From: Spirochaetota bacterium
Lineage (GTDB): Bacteria > Spirochaetota > Spirochaetia > Treponematales > UBA12059
DNA: 35,511 bases
Direction of reading: 5' to 3'
NCBI GenBank assembly: GCA_018816345.1
Contig: JAHIWG010000059.1
Coordinates: forward strand, 1-35,511
In this document: piece by piece, positions 25,959 through 34,880 of the stretch
How positions within the stretch are numbered: the stretch's first letter is position 1
Layout: each line of letters begins with the position of its first letter
Translations under genes and position numbers: made by a program
Notes under the pieces: model-generated
Told to the model about the DNA's origin: nothing
Database searches by the model: none
What the model saw: the letters and a program-made list of their open reading frames with translations, nothing else

Positions 25959-27677
25959 TCAGGCCTCGACGAAGCCCCTGTTCCGCCCGGCCGACTTGGC
26001 CCTGTACATCTGCATGTCGGCGGCGTTCACGAGCTCGGCCGGGCTGGAATGGCCGGACGCCTTCGCGATGCCGTAGCTGATGGTCTTTCCCGCCCTCGCG
26101 GGGCCGGCCGCGAGCGAGGCGGCCTCTACCGATACGCGGATCTTCTCGAGGAGGCTGGCGGCCTCCCGGGCTTCGGTGCCCGGGAGGATTATGCAGAATT
26201 CCTCGCCTCCGTAGCGCGACACGGTATCGGTCTTGCGGACGCTCTCCTGCAGTATCCCGCCTATGCTCTTCAGGGCCTCGTCCCCGGCGGCGTGGCCGAG
26301 GGAGTCGTTCAGGTCCTTGAATCGGTCTATGTCGACGAGGGCCAGGCAGAAGCCGTGACCGTAGCGCGTCCACCGGTCCCATTCCCGTTCCAGGAGCTCC
26401 CAGAAATGCCTGCGATTGATAAGGCCCGTGAGCGAATCCATCCTGGACAGCCGCTCCAGCTCGCCCGTTCGCTCGGCTACCCTCCGCTCGAGGTTGGCGT
26501 TCAGGTCCTTGACCTCCTTGAAGCTGAGGGCGAAGCGCCTGCCGAGCACGAGCGACTGGCTGAAGAGGAAAGCGAACAGGCCGAGGCCGATCGAATAGAA
26601 CGTATAGATGATCTTCAGGTCGTGGAGTATGTCGTTGACCGTCGAGGCGATGAGGATAAGGACGCCCGCGAGCATCAGCCTCGCGCCTGGCGATCGTTCC
26701 CTCAACTCTCGCGCGAGGACCGCCATGACGTAGGCGGCCGCCAGCAGGATTGCGGCCTGGTACGGCAAGAACCACGACTGAACGAAGCGGACGGGGGCGA
26801 CTACCGAGAATACGGCCTGGGCAGTCCCGAGCGCGACGAGGCCGCCCATCGCCGCCGGGTTCCTGTGCCGGGGGAACATTGCGTACAGGTACGCCAGGAA
26901 GGTGATAGGAAGGAGTATCGTCGCGACGTAGGCCGTCCTCAGGCCCGCGGCCCCGTCGAGGGCGGGTACGAGCGTCGCGAGCAGTTGTTGGTCCGATAGC
27001 CCCGTCTTCACCACGGTAACGAGGCAGAAGAGCGCGAAGTAGAGGGTCGAGCGCTCTTCGCGGCGCATGGCGAATAAGGCGAGGTGGTAGAGGGCCATCA
27101 TTACGATCGACCCCGTTATCATGATGTCGACGAATCTCCCGAGGAACGACGAGCGCTCAACGGCGTCGGCCTCGCCGAACCAGACGGGCATCCAGAGGCC
27201 GCCCGTCGCGTGCTCGGTGTTCTCTACGGCTACGGCGAGGCTGACCGTCTCCCCGCTCGGCACGAACCGGTAGGTCCTGGGGGCGTAGGTCGTCTCCGGC
27301 AGGCCCCAGTCGCCGATCGCCCGCCCGTCGACGGAGACGATCCCCGCGGAGCTGATTCCCATGAACCGCAGGGCGTAGAGCCGCCCGGGCGCCAGGCCGG
27401 CGAGCCGGAGCCGATACTCTCCCGAGGAGAGCCCGGGCTGGATGGAATTCCAGACTCGAGGGACGCCCAGGGCGACGGGCGAGGACGAGCCCCCCGGCGT
27501 GAACAGCCAGTCGCCGTCGAGGCGGGCCGCTACCCCGGGAGCCGGGGCGGTCGCCTCGCCGTCGCGTACCCGCAGCCCGTGGCGACCCGGCGAGCAGGCC
27601 GACAGGGCCGCGACGACGCCGAGGACGAGGAAGAGCGGGGCGGCCCGGCGCGCGGGCATCAGCGAGGGTCGTTCCAT
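25959..27677 (-). CDS. 7TM-DISM diguanylate cyclase (GGDEF) with extracytoplasmic sensor
   Basis: It is predicted to make c-di-GMP from two GTP. The 572-residue protein has a signal sequence with a lipobox-like LSAC (C28). An extracytoplasmic jelly-roll-like domain lies at about 50-170 (7TMR-DISMED2-like, possibly binding a carbohydrate), and seven membrane segments at about 182-380. A short coiled coil (385-410) leads to a GGDEF domain (412-572). The active-site loop is YGGEEF (490-494), and the product-inhibition I-site RKTD (481-484) is five residues before it, so the enzyme should be active and feedback-controlled. The start is 6 nt after the SAM hydrolase stop; it is the last gene of the ABC operon. 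It is convergent with sppA. Confidence 0.9.
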   Translation of the reverse strand: MERPSLMPARRAAPLFLVLGVVAALSACSPGRHGLRVRDGEATAPAPGVAARLDGDWLFTPGGSSSPVALGVPRVWNSIQPGLSSGEYRLRLAGLAPGRLYALRFMGISSAGIVSVDGRAIGDWGLPETTYAPRTYRFVPSGETVSLAVAVENTEHATGGLWMPVWFGEADAVERSSFLGRFVDIMITGSIVMMALYHLALFAMRREERSTLYFALFCLVTVVKTGLSDQQLLATLVPALDGAAGLRTAYVATILLPITFLAYLYAMFPRHRNPAAMGGLVALGTAQAVFSVVAPVRFVQSWFLPYQAAILLAAAYVMAVLARELRERSPGARLMLAGVLILIASTVNDILHDLKIIYTFYSIGLGLFAFLFSQSLVLGRRFALSFKEVKDLNANLERRVAERTGELERLSRMDSLTGLINRRHFWELLEREWDRWTRYGHGFCLALVDIDRFKDLNDSLGHAAGDEALKSIGGILQESVRKTDTVSRYGGEEFCIILPGTEAREAASLLEKIRVSVEAASLAAGPARAGKTISYGIAKASGHSSPAELVNAADMQMYRAKSAGRNRGFVEA

Positions 27678-27683
27678 GCGGGC

Positions 27684-28541
27684 CTATTCGTACACTATCC
27701 TGGGCGCCTTGCGGATGGATATCTTCCACGAGAGGCCGGTGCCTATATTGTAGGCGCGGGCGAACGAGCCTTGGTTTATGGCTACGGCTACGTTGAGGAC
27801 GGAATTGATGTACACCAGCGGCTCGCCCATCGAGACGTCGGCGAACGAGCGGGCGTACACCATCGTGTTGCGGTAGACCTCCCGCGTATCGTTCCTGATG
27901 GAGACCTCGACGCGCTTGCCGTAATCGACTCCCAGGCTGATGAAGAGCGAGTGAGGGATGTTCGACCAGAGGCTTCCGAACCTGACGTCGAGCACGTCTA
28001 TCGTGCCCTCGAGGGCGTCGGCCACGTGCTCCGCGTCGACGTGGGGCAGCTCGACGAGGCTCGGCACGTCGACCGGCTCGCCGAGAGAGTCGAAGGATAG
28101 CTGGCCGGAGGCGAGCCTGGCCCCCGTATACGCGTATACGTCCCGGCCGTGGAAGGTATACGAGAGCTCCGAGCCGGAGAGGCGGTGCGCGTCCTCCCTG
28201 AGGAGCCTCGCCTCGTCTATTCCGAGGAGCAGCTTGACGTGAGTCAGCGTGCCGTTATCCGGGGTGACGATGACCTGACCCGCCTTCGTGCGGACCACGA
28301 CGCTGCGCCGCGACGTCCCTACCCCCGGGTCCACCACCGACACGAAGACCGTTCCCTCGGGCCAGTACTGCACCGTCTGCACGAGTCGGTACGACGCCTC
28401 CCAGATGCTGTACTGCGGTATGTCGTGGGTAAGGTCGAAGATGGAAAGCGCCGGGTCAACCTTGAGCGCGACGCCGTACATCGCTGAGACGGCTCCGTCC
28501 GAGGTCCCGAAATCTGTCTGGTACACGAGCGCTCGCGCCAT
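27684..28541 (-). CDS. SAM hydroxide adenosyltransferase (SAM hydrolase)
   Basis: Family members (DUF62) split S-adenosylmethionine with water into adenosine and methionine; a few relatives use halide instead. The 285-residue protein has QTDFGTSDG near the N-terminus, VVDPGVGTSRRSV, TPDNGTLT and FHGRDVYA. The Asp-Arg-His set of the hydrolase group is present as D71, R78 and H131, which favours hydrolase over fluorinase or chlorinase. No signal peptide is seen, so it acts in the cytoplasm. GGAGG precedes the ATG. It sits 16 nt after the ABC ATPase and 6 nt before the GGDEF gene, inside one operon; the pairing with an amino-acid importer hints at methionine or adenosyl compounds. Confidence 0.92.
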   Translation of the reverse strand: MARALVYQTDFGTSDGAVSAMYGVALKVDPALSIFDLTHDIPQYSIWEASYRLVQTVQYWPEGTVFVSVVDPGVGTSRRSVVVRTKAGQVIVTPDNGTLTHVKLLLGIDEARLLREDAHRLSGSELSYTFHGRDVYAYTGARLASGQLSFDSLGEPVDVPSLVELPHVDAEHVADALEGTIDVLDVRFGSLWSNIPHSLFISLGVDYGKRVEVSIRNDTREVYRNTMVYARSFADVSMGEPLVYINSVLNVAVAINQGSFARAYNIGTGLSWKISIRKAPRIVYE

Positions 28542-28557
28542 TGCTGCCTCCGTCGCG

Positions 28558-29319
28558 CTATAGGATGTGCCGAATGAAGTCGCGCGTGCGCTCTTCCTTC
28601 GGTTCCGTGAATATCCGGTCGGGCGATCCCTGCTCGACTATCTTGCCCCGGTCCATGAAGACGACCCTGTCGGCGGCCGCCCGCGCGAAGCCCATCTCGT
28701 GGGAGACGACCATCATCGTCATGCCCTCGTCGGCGAGTCCCGTCATCACGTCCAGGACTTCCTTTATCATCTCCGGGTCCAGGGCGGACGTAGGCTCGTC
28801 GAAGAGGAGCGCCTTGGGGCTCATCGCGAGCGCCCTGGCGATGGCCGCGCGCTGCTGCTGGCCTCCGGAGAGCTGGCGCGGAAGGCGATCCAGCTTGTCT
28901 GAGAGGCCGACCCTGTCGAGCAGGGCCGCGGCCTCGTCCCGCGCCCGAGCCGCCGGCGTCTTGCGGACGAGGCGCGGGGCGAGGGAGACGTTCTCGAGGA
29001 TGGATAGGTGGGCGAAGAGGTTGAAGCTCTGGAAAACCATGCCCGCGTCCTCCCGTATCCGTCGCAGGTCGGCGCGGCGGGCCGTCACCGAGTCCTCGCC
29101 TATCCATATCTCGCCCGAGTCCAGACGCTCCAGCCTGTTGACCGCCCTGAGCAGGGTACTCTTCCCGGAGCCCGAGGGGCCGATCACGAGCACCACCTCG
29201 CCCCGATCGACGTCGAGCGTGACGCCGTCGAGGGCTCGGACTACCTCGCCGGGGCGCGCACCCTTGCCCGGCGAGCCGAAAGTCTTGACCGCGTCCCTAA
29301 TGCGTATGAACGCGCTCAT
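28558..29319 (-). CDS. Polar amino-acid ABC transporter ATPase
   Basis: The 253-residue protein is a GlnQ/HisP-type ATPase: Walker [11 protein letters not shown]-loop [16 protein letters not shown] (the PAAT family form), signature LSGGQQQR, Walker [15 protein letters not shown] and H-loop [10 protein letters not shown]. It powers the neighbouring permease. The ATG at 29319 overlaps the permease stop (ATGA); an upstream extension to 29388 would run inside the permease gene and has no family match. The specificity is not decided by this subunit. Confidence 0.94.
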   Translation of the reverse strand: MSAFIRIRDAVKTFGSPGKGARPGEVVRALDGVTLDVDRGEVVLVIGPSGSGKSTLLRAVNRLERLDSGEIWIGEDSVTARRADLRRIREDAGMVFQSFNLFAHLSILENVSLAPRLVRKTPAARARDEAAALLDRVGLSDKLDRLPRQLSGGQQQRAAIARALAMSPKALLFDEPTSALDPEMIKEVLDVMTGLADEGMTMMVVSHEMGFARAAADRVVFMDRGKIVEQGSPDRIFTEPKEERTRDFIRHIL

Positions 29320-30128
29320 CGCCGCGCCTCCCGGCCCAGCCTGCGCTCCAGGGCGCGCACGAGCATGGAGAGGCTCACGGTCAGGCATAGGTAGAAGAAC
29401 GCCACGACGTTATAGGTCTCGAAGAACTTGAACGTGCTGGCCGCGTAGACCTTGCCTATCTGGGTGATGTCCTGGACGCCGAGCACCGAGACGAGGGCGG
29501 AATCCTTGATTATCGCCACGAACTCGTTGGCCAGGGCCGGCAGGACGTTGCGCACGGCCTGCGGGAGCACTATCCTGAAGGTCGCCTGCGAATGCGACAT
29601 GCCCAGCGCGTAGGCCGCCTCGACCTGGCCCCGGTCGACGCTCTCTATGCCCGCGCGGAATATCTCCGCTATGAAGGCGGCGTAGCCGAGCGTCAGGGCG
29701 AGCACGGCGCGAGTCGCGAAGCTGAAGCTCCTCGACTGGAACGGCTCCATGGCGCCGAGCCTGATGAGCGGGGACATGAGGGCGTTGAGCGCCCCCGCCA
29801 GGGCCGGCGCGCCGACGAAGGCTATGTAGTAGAGGATGACGAGCATCGGCAGGCCCCGTACCAGCTCGATGTAGAACGTTGAGGCCTCGCGCAGGGGCCG
29901 CAGGCGCGACGCCCTGGCGAGCCCCAGCGCGAGCCCCAGGAAGAGCGACGCCGCGTACGACACGACCGCGACGGTCATGGTTACCCCGAAGCCCTTGGCC
30001 ACCGCGCCGAAGATGACGCGGTACGAGGCGTCCGCGAGCGCGGTCCCAACGGAGATGACGCCGAGGCCGATCAGCAGCACGAGCCACCAAGGCACGCCGC
30101 CGAGGGCGGCGGCTACCTTATTCTTCAT
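29316..30128 (-). CDS. Polar amino-acid ABC transporter permease
   Basis: The 270-residue membrane protein is a HisM/GlnP-type permease. It has about five membrane helices, the [20 protein letters not shown] segment typical of the family, and the cytoplasmic EAA loop [20 protein letters not shown] that docks on the ATPase. Only one permease gene is present, so it probably works as a homodimer. GAGGGA lies upstream of the ATG, 23 nt after the binding-protein gene. Confidence 0.93.
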   Translation of the reverse strand: MKNKVAAALGGVPWWLVLLIGLGVISVGTALADASYRVIFGAVAKGFGVTMTVAVVSYAASLFLGLALGLARASRLRPLREASTFYIELVRGLPMLVILYYIAFVGAPALAGALNALMSPLIRLGAMEPFQSRSFSFATRAVLALTLGYAAFIAEIFRAGIESVDRGQVEAAYALGMSHSQATFRIVLPQAVRNVLPALANEFVAIIKDSALVSVLGVQDITQIGKVYAASTFKFFETYNVVAFFYLCLTVSLSMLVRALERRLGREARR

Positions 30129-30151
30129 TCTGCGTCATCCCTCGCCCCCGG

Positions 30152-30991
30152 TCAGGGCTGGTATTCGAAGAACCACTTGGTGTTGAGCCTCTCGAGGGTC
30201 CCGTCGGCCTTCATCGCCGCGATGGCCGCGTTGAAGGGCGCTACGAGGTCGGAGCCTTTCTTGAAGATGAAGCCGAATTCCTCCGTGCCAAGGGGGCCGC
30301 CGACGGTCTTGAGCCTGCCTGGGTTGGCGCCGATGAAGCCCTTGCTGGAGGAGGCGTCCATCAGGACCATGTCTACGTCGCCGGCCAGGAGGGCCTGTAC
30401 GGTCGCGCCGAAGGTCTCGAACAGCTTGATGCGCTTGTTCTGCTCGTCGCCGTCGAGCACGTTGTAGACCGCGACGTAGAAGTTTGTCGTGCCCGCCTGG
30501 GCTCCCACGAGGAGCTTGGGGTCGGCGGCGAAGGCCTTCTCGTCCGAGAAGCGCTTCTCGTCGGCCCTGACCAGCATGAACTGCTGCGACACCATGTACG
30601 GATCGGAGAAGTCTACCTGGCCCTTGCGCTCGTCGTTGATGGTGATGCCGTCCATGCCGACGTCGAACTGGTCGTCGCGGACCGACTGTATCATCAGGTC
30701 CCAGCTGGAAAGCTTCCATTCGACCTTGGCGTTTAGGCGCCTCGCTATCTCGTTGACGGCGTCGTATTCCCAGCCGACGGACTTGCCGGTCTTGGGGTCG
30801 ACGAAGTTGAGCGGCGTGTAGGCGTTCTCCGTCACCGCGACGATGGTCCGGCCCCTGAGGTCGGGTAGGCCCGCGGCGCTCATGGTCGGGGCCGACGGCT
30901 TCGAGGCGGCGGCCTCCTTATCGCCGACGGCGAACGCCTGGCTTACGGCGAAGGCCGCGATCAGCGAGAGCGCGATCGTTAGCTTTTTCAT
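30152..30991 (-). CDS. Periplasmic amino-acid-binding protein of the ABC importer
   Basis: The 279-residue protein has a signal peptide with likely cleavage at AFA/VGD (about 21). The SBP_bac_3 core has NAYTPLNFVDPKTGKSVGWE, D77 and the ligand-carboxylate-binding region MDGITINDERKGQVDFSDPY with R122, a hallmark of amino-acid binding. The true ligand is open; polar amino acids are typical, and methionine or a SAM-related compound is possible given the operon. The ATG at 30991 has AAGGAGGA; the earlier in-frame ATG is unsupported. It is the first gene of a five-gene operon and divergent from the hemerythrin fusion gene. Confidence 0.92.
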   Translation of the reverse strand: MKKLTIALSLIAAFAVSQAFAVGDKEAAASKPSAPTMSAAGLPDLRGRTIVAVTENAYTPLNFVDPKTGKSVGWEYDAVNEIARRLNAKVEWKLSSWDLMIQSVRDDQFDVGMDGITINDERKGQVDFSDPYMVSQQFMLVRADEKRFSDEKAFAADPKLLVGAQAGTTNFYVAVYNVLDGDEQNKRIKLFETFGATVQALLAGDVDMVLMDASSSKGFIGANPGRLKTVGGPLGTEEFGFIFKKGSDLVAPFNAAIAAMKADGTLERLNTKWFFEYQP

Positions 30992-31031
30992 ACCGATTTC
31001 CTCCTTAGTGGTTCTTGGACGCGTATCCCTA

Positions 31032-31060
31032 TTTGTACACCGCATCGTCGGCCGCTACAA
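31032..31060 (-). promoter_or_regulatory. Candidate promoter of the ABC/SAM hydrolase/GGDEF operon
   Basis: On the minus strand TTGTAG (31055-31060), 17 nt, and TACAAA (31032-31037) fit a housekeeping promoter, with four of six consensus bases in each box. It would give a leader of about 35 nt before the ATG at 30991. No clear operator or riboswitch-like fold was recognised. Confidence 0.5.
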
Positions 31061-31144
31061 GGGCGCGCCCGTAGCGGCTTGCGGGCCGGGGGAATCGCCG
31101 CTATGCTTTATACGGATTCAAATAAAGGCAAGCGGGGCGTGACC

Positions 31145-33727
31145 ATGACGAAGATCGAATTGTGCGAGGGCGTCAGCGTCGTCGACATCCCCGGGGCGGG
31201 CCTCTCGGTGCTCTGCGCGTGCCCTGAGAACGTCGTCAAATTCCTGTTCAAGTCCGGCGCCATAGCCCGGGCCAGCCGTGGCGGGGTCAGCTACGAGACC
31301 GGCCCTAACGCCATACTCCTCTCGGAGATACCCGTGCAGAACGGGCGGTTCTCCAATCTCGCGGAATTCCCGGTGCTCCAGATGCTCTATCGCCAGGGGC
31401 TCATAATCCCCGGCCATCCGATGAATACCGGGGCGCGGCCCATGCTCATAGGCCTCCGCGACCAGGTCGAGGCCCAGGCCAGGTATATCTACGCCGGGAA
31501 CTACGGCGTAACCGACCCCGAGGAGCTCGACCCCGACGACCCGGCCGCGGCCGCCGAGATAATACGGATGAAGCGCAAGTTCTCGTTCGGCTCGTTCAAG
31601 TCGACCGAGGAGCTCCTCGACGTCAGGGTCATCGACGCGCCTATCGTCGAGCTGCGCGGTGGGGCCTACCTACGGCGGCTAGGGGTCAACAGGTACGAGT
31701 TCATAGCCGGCGGCCGAGCCGTCGACGTCGACCTGAACCTCGGGCCCCGCGGCCGCTACGAAGTCCCGTACGAGCTGCCCCGTTCCGAGCCCGTCCGCGA
31801 CTTCTTCTCGGTCGTCCATATAGGGGAAGGCGACGGCTGGGATCCCGAGCGGCCGTGCATGGGCAGCCTCGTCGTCCACAAGGGGAAGCGCTACCTCGTC
31901 GACGCGGGCCCGAATATAGAGGAGAGCCTGGACGCGGTCGGGCTCGGCGTCTGCGACGTCGACGGCGTCTTCCATACCCACGTCCACGACGACCACTTCG
32001 TCGGGCTCACGAGCCTCATGCGGTCCGACCGCCGCATAGCCTACTACGCCGTCCCCATGGTCAGGAGGTCGGCGACGGCTAAGCTGCGCGCTCTCTGCGG
32101 CGTCGGCGAGGGCGATTTCGCGAGGCTCTTCGACGTCGTGGACCTGGAGGAGGGGCGCTGGAACGACGTCGACGGCCTCGAGGTCATGCCCATTCTCTCG
32201 CCTCATCCCTTGGAGACGACTATCTTCCGTTTCCGCGCCGCCGGTCCCGACGGCCCCCGCGTCTACGCCCACTACGCCGACCTGAGCTCGTTCTCCGTCA
32301 TAGACTCCATGGTCGTACCTCCGGGGGTGGAAGGCTCGCCCGCGGCCGCGGGCATAAGCGCCGAGGAAGCGGCGCGGGCCAAGGCCGCGTACCTGGAGCC
32401 CGCCGACGTGAAGAAGGTCGACGTAGGCGGGGGAATGATACACGGCGCGGCGTCGGACTTCTCGGGCGACGCCTCGGGCGACCTGCTCCTCAGCCACGGA
32501 GACCGCGCGGACGCGTTCCGATCCGTCGGCTTCGGTCGGGTCGCGTCCTTCGGCGAGCGAAGCGTCCTTGTCCCGTCGATCGGCGACTGGGGCGCGCTCG
32601 CGGCCTTCGAGTCCCTGAGCCGCTATTTCCCCGGAGCCCCCGAGGCGGACCTCGCGGCGCTCGCGTCGAGCCCCCGGCGCGCCTTCCGAGCCGGCGAGCC
32701 CTTCGCGGCCGGGCGCGCCGGCGACGGCTTCGCGTACCTGACGCTAAGCGGGTCTGTGGAGCGGCTAGACGAGAGAGGAGGGCCCGCCGCGCGCTACGAC
32801 ACGGGCGCGCTCCTTGGCGCGTTCCGCCTTTCCAGCGGGGACCAGGGCGAGGAGCGGTTCCGGGCGGTCCGGGATACCGAGGCCGTAGCCGTGCCCGCGA
32901 GGGATTTCCGGCGCTTCGCGCTGAGGAACGGGCTGGATACGGAGCTCGAGCGAGCCGGGGCGGCCGTCGGCGAGCTCGAGGCTATTCCCGCGCTCGCGGG
33001 AATACGATCGCTATCGTGCCTCTACGAGATGGCCCGCGTCTCGAGCGCGCTGGAGCTAGCGGCTGGAGAGGAGCTAGGCGAGCCGGGCTCGGGCCTGTAC
33101 GCCATGCGAGCCGGGAGCGCCTCCGTGCTCTACTGCGACGCGCCGGTAGAGGAGATAGGGCCCGGCGGCGCGTACGGCGAGGAGTCCGTGGTCTACGGAT
33201 CGCGCAAGCTGTTCGGAGCCAGGTGCTCCGTCCCGTCCATCGCGCTATTCATCCCGTCCTCGGCGATGGAGGACAAGCCCGCCGTCCTATGGCGCCTGCG
33301 CGAGGGGCTCGAGCGGAGGCTGGCCCTCGTGAAGGCCTCCTTCGACTTCTCGTGGCGGCCAGAGTACTCGCTCGGCCTACCGGATATCGACGCCCAGCAT
33401 CGCCTCATCTTCGACGAGATGGGCTCGATCGAGGACGTCGCGGGCGGTCCTCCCGAAGAGCTTGAGAAACGGATGTCGGCGCTCGCGGCCTCGCTCGCGG
33501 AGCACTTCGCCTTCGAGGAAGACCTTCAGGGCCGAGCGGGCTTTCCCGGCCTCGGGGAGCATTCCGACGAGCACGAGTCGCTCCTGAGGGAGCTCGACGG
33601 CTTCTCGCTACGCGTACGCTCGGGAGGGAGCGCCCAGGGGCTGGTGGGCTTCATGAAGGATTGCTTCGTCAGGCATACCCTCCTCTCGGATAGGCAGTAC
33701 CTATCGTGGACCGAGCCCGGCGCGTAG
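31145..33727 (+). CDS. Metallo-beta-lactamase fold / cNMP-binding / bacteriohemerythrin fusion protein
   Basis: The 860-residue cytoplasmic protein has an N-terminal region of about 220 residues with no clear family. A metallo-beta-lactamase fold follows (about 220-460) with HxHxDH at 279-284 and further candidate ligands H354, D379 and H451. Two degenerate cyclic-nucleotide-binding-like domains lie at about 505-600 and 630-715. A bacteriohemerythrin domain (735-855) has all seven expected iron ligands: H752, H787, E791, H806, H810, H844 and D849. It probably senses or handles oxygen or NO. The ATG at 31145 is the best start, though the ribosome site is poor; an ATG at 31104 is an alternative. 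It is divergent from the ABC operon, 153 nt apart. Confidence 0.85.
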   Translation: MTKIELCEGVSVVDIPGAGLSVLCACPENVVKFLFKSGAIARASRGGVSYETGPNAILLSEIPVQNGRFSNLAEFPVLQMLYRQGLIIPGHPMNTGARPMLIGLRDQVEAQARYIYAGNYGVTDPEELDPDDPAAAAEIIRMKRKFSFGSFKSTEELLDVRVIDAPIVELRGGAYLRRLGVNRYEFIAGGRAVDVDLNLGPRGRYEVPYELPRSEPVRDFFSVVHIGEGDGWDPERPCMGSLVVHKGKRYLVDAGPNIEESLDAVGLGVCDVDGVFHTHVHDDHFVGLTSLMRSDRRIAYYAVPMVRRSATAKLRALCGVGEGDFARLFDVVDLEEGRWNDVDGLEVMPILSPHPLETTIFRFRAAGPDGPRVYAHYADLSSFSVIDSMVVPPGVEGSPAAAGISAEEAARAKAAYLEPADVKKVDVGGGMIHGAASDFSGDASGDLLLSHGDRADAFRSVGFGRVASFGERSVLVPSIGDWGALAAFESLSRYFPGAPEADLAALASSPRRAFRAGEPFAAGRAGDGFAYLTLSGSVERLDERGGPAARYDTGALLGAFRLSSGDQGEERFRAVRDTEAVAVPARDFRRFALRNGLDTELERAGAAVGELEAIPALAGIRSLSCLYEMARVSSALELAAGEELGEPGSGLYAMRAGSASVLYCDAPVEEIGPGGAYGEESVVYGSRKLFGARCSVPSIALFIPSSAMEDKPAVLWRLREGLERRLALVKASFDFSWRPEYSLGLPDIDAQHRLIFDEMGSIEDVAGGPPEELEKRMSALAASLAEHFAFEEDLQGRAGFPGLGEHSDEHESLLRELDGFSLRVRSGGSAQGLVGFMKDCFVRHTLLSDRQYLSWTEPGA

Positions 33728-33797
33728 CCTGAGGGCCGCCGCGGAGCGCCCGGTCCCGAGGATGACTACTCGGCGGCATCCGGGCTATGTTATGCCC

Positions 33798-34880
33798 ATG
33801 TCCGATACCGTCGATATCCTAGGGCTGACCTTTCCCTCGTTCGCGGCCGCGTCCGGCCTCGGCCGCGGCAAGGCGCCCGGCCTCCGCAAGGCCTACTCGC
33901 GCGCGCTGCGGGAAGGGCTTTGGACGCCGTCGCTTTTCCTATCGCGGGCGGACGCCGAGTCCTTGCTGCCGCGCTTCCGGGCGGGGCTCCTGGAGCCGGT
34001 CCGTTGCGCCGCGGAGGAGGGCGAGCTGGGCGCCACGAGGAAGGCGTCTCTGCGCCTGTCCGACGGGGCGACCGTGGAGTGCGTGCTGATTCCCTCCCCC
34101 GGGGGCAAGTCGACGCTCTGCCTGTCGTCCCAGGTCGGGTGCCGCATGGGCTGCGCCTTCTGCGAGACCGGGCGCGCGGGGCTGGCGAGGAACCTTTCCG
34201 TAGCGGAGATAGTCTCTCAGGCCGTGACAGCCCGCGCCTCGCTAGGCTGGGATTTTAAGAACGTAGTCTTCATGGGCATGGGCGAGCCGCTCGACAACTT
34301 CGGGGGCCTGTCCGGGGCTCTCGCGGTACTGCTCGGACAGGAAGGCCCGGGCCTGGCCCAGGAGCGCGTTACGGTCTGTACCGCGGGCCTGCCCGACGGG
34401 ATCGCGCGCCTGAAGGCGCTCGGCTACCGGAGGCTCGGCCTATCCGTAAGCCTCAACGCTCCCGACGACGAGACCAGGTCCCGCCTCATGCCCATTAACC
34501 GCGCCTTCGGGCTGTCGGCTCTCGCGGGCGCGCTCGCGGAGTATCCGGCCAGGCGGAACTTCGCCCTAGGCGTCAACTATTGCCTGGTACCGGGCGTCAA
34601 CGACGGTCCCGGCGCAGCGGCCGGGGTGGCGGCCTTCGTCGCCCTCGCGGGCCGGGCCCTCGTCAACGTCATACCGTACAACCCGGGCTCGGCGCCTATC
34701 TCGAGGGCTCCCTCGGAGCCGGAGGTCGATCGCTTCGTGGCCGCCCTCCGGGCCCGGGGCCTGGACGCGCGGGTCAGGGCGCCTCGGGGCCGCGGCCTCA
34801 TGGCGGCCTGCGGCCAGCTCGGCGGCGCGAGCCCGGGCGCGCTCGATCAGGCCTCTTCCTCCTTCTCTACTTTGCGCTGA
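33798..34880 (+). CDS. rlmN: Radical SAM rRNA methyltransferase, RlmN/Cfr family
   Basis: RlmN methylates C2 of adenosines in 23S rRNA and some tRNAs. The 360-residue protein has the radical SAM cluster motif CRMGCAFC (C115, C119, C122), FCETGRAGLARNLS, the SAM-binding segment VVFMGMGEPLDN, SVSLNAPDDETRSRLMPIN, and the C-terminal catalytic cysteine C338 in MAACGQL. RlmN is more likely than the resistance enzyme Cfr, since this looks like a housekeeping context, but sequence alone does not settle it. The start is uncertain: ATGs at 33762, 33792 and 33798 all lack a good ribosome site, and 33798 best fits family length. The 3' end overlaps mgsA by 34 nt in convergent orientation. Confidence 0.88.
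   Translation: MSDTVDILGLTFPSFAAASGLGRGKAPGLRKAYSRALREGLWTPSLFLSRADAESLLPRFRAGLLEPVRCAAEEGELGATRKASLRLSDGATVECVLIPSPGGKSTLCLSSQVGCRMGCAFCETGRAGLARNLSVAEIVSQAVTARASLGWDFKNVVFMGMGEPLDNFGGLSGALAVLLGQEGPGLAQERVTVCTAGLPDGIARLKALGYRRLGLSVSLNAPDDETRSRLMPINRAFGLSALAGALAEYPARRNFALGVNYCLVPGVNDGPGAAAGVAAFVALAGRALVNVIPYNPGSAPISRAPSEPEVDRFVAALRARGLDARVRAPRGRGLMAACGQLGGASPGALDQASSSFSTLR

Noticed and set aside
27684-28541. Fluorinase or chlorinase instead of SAM hydrolase
   Set aside because: The Asp-Arg-His set of the hydrolase group is present (D71, R78, H131) and no halogenation genes are nearby.
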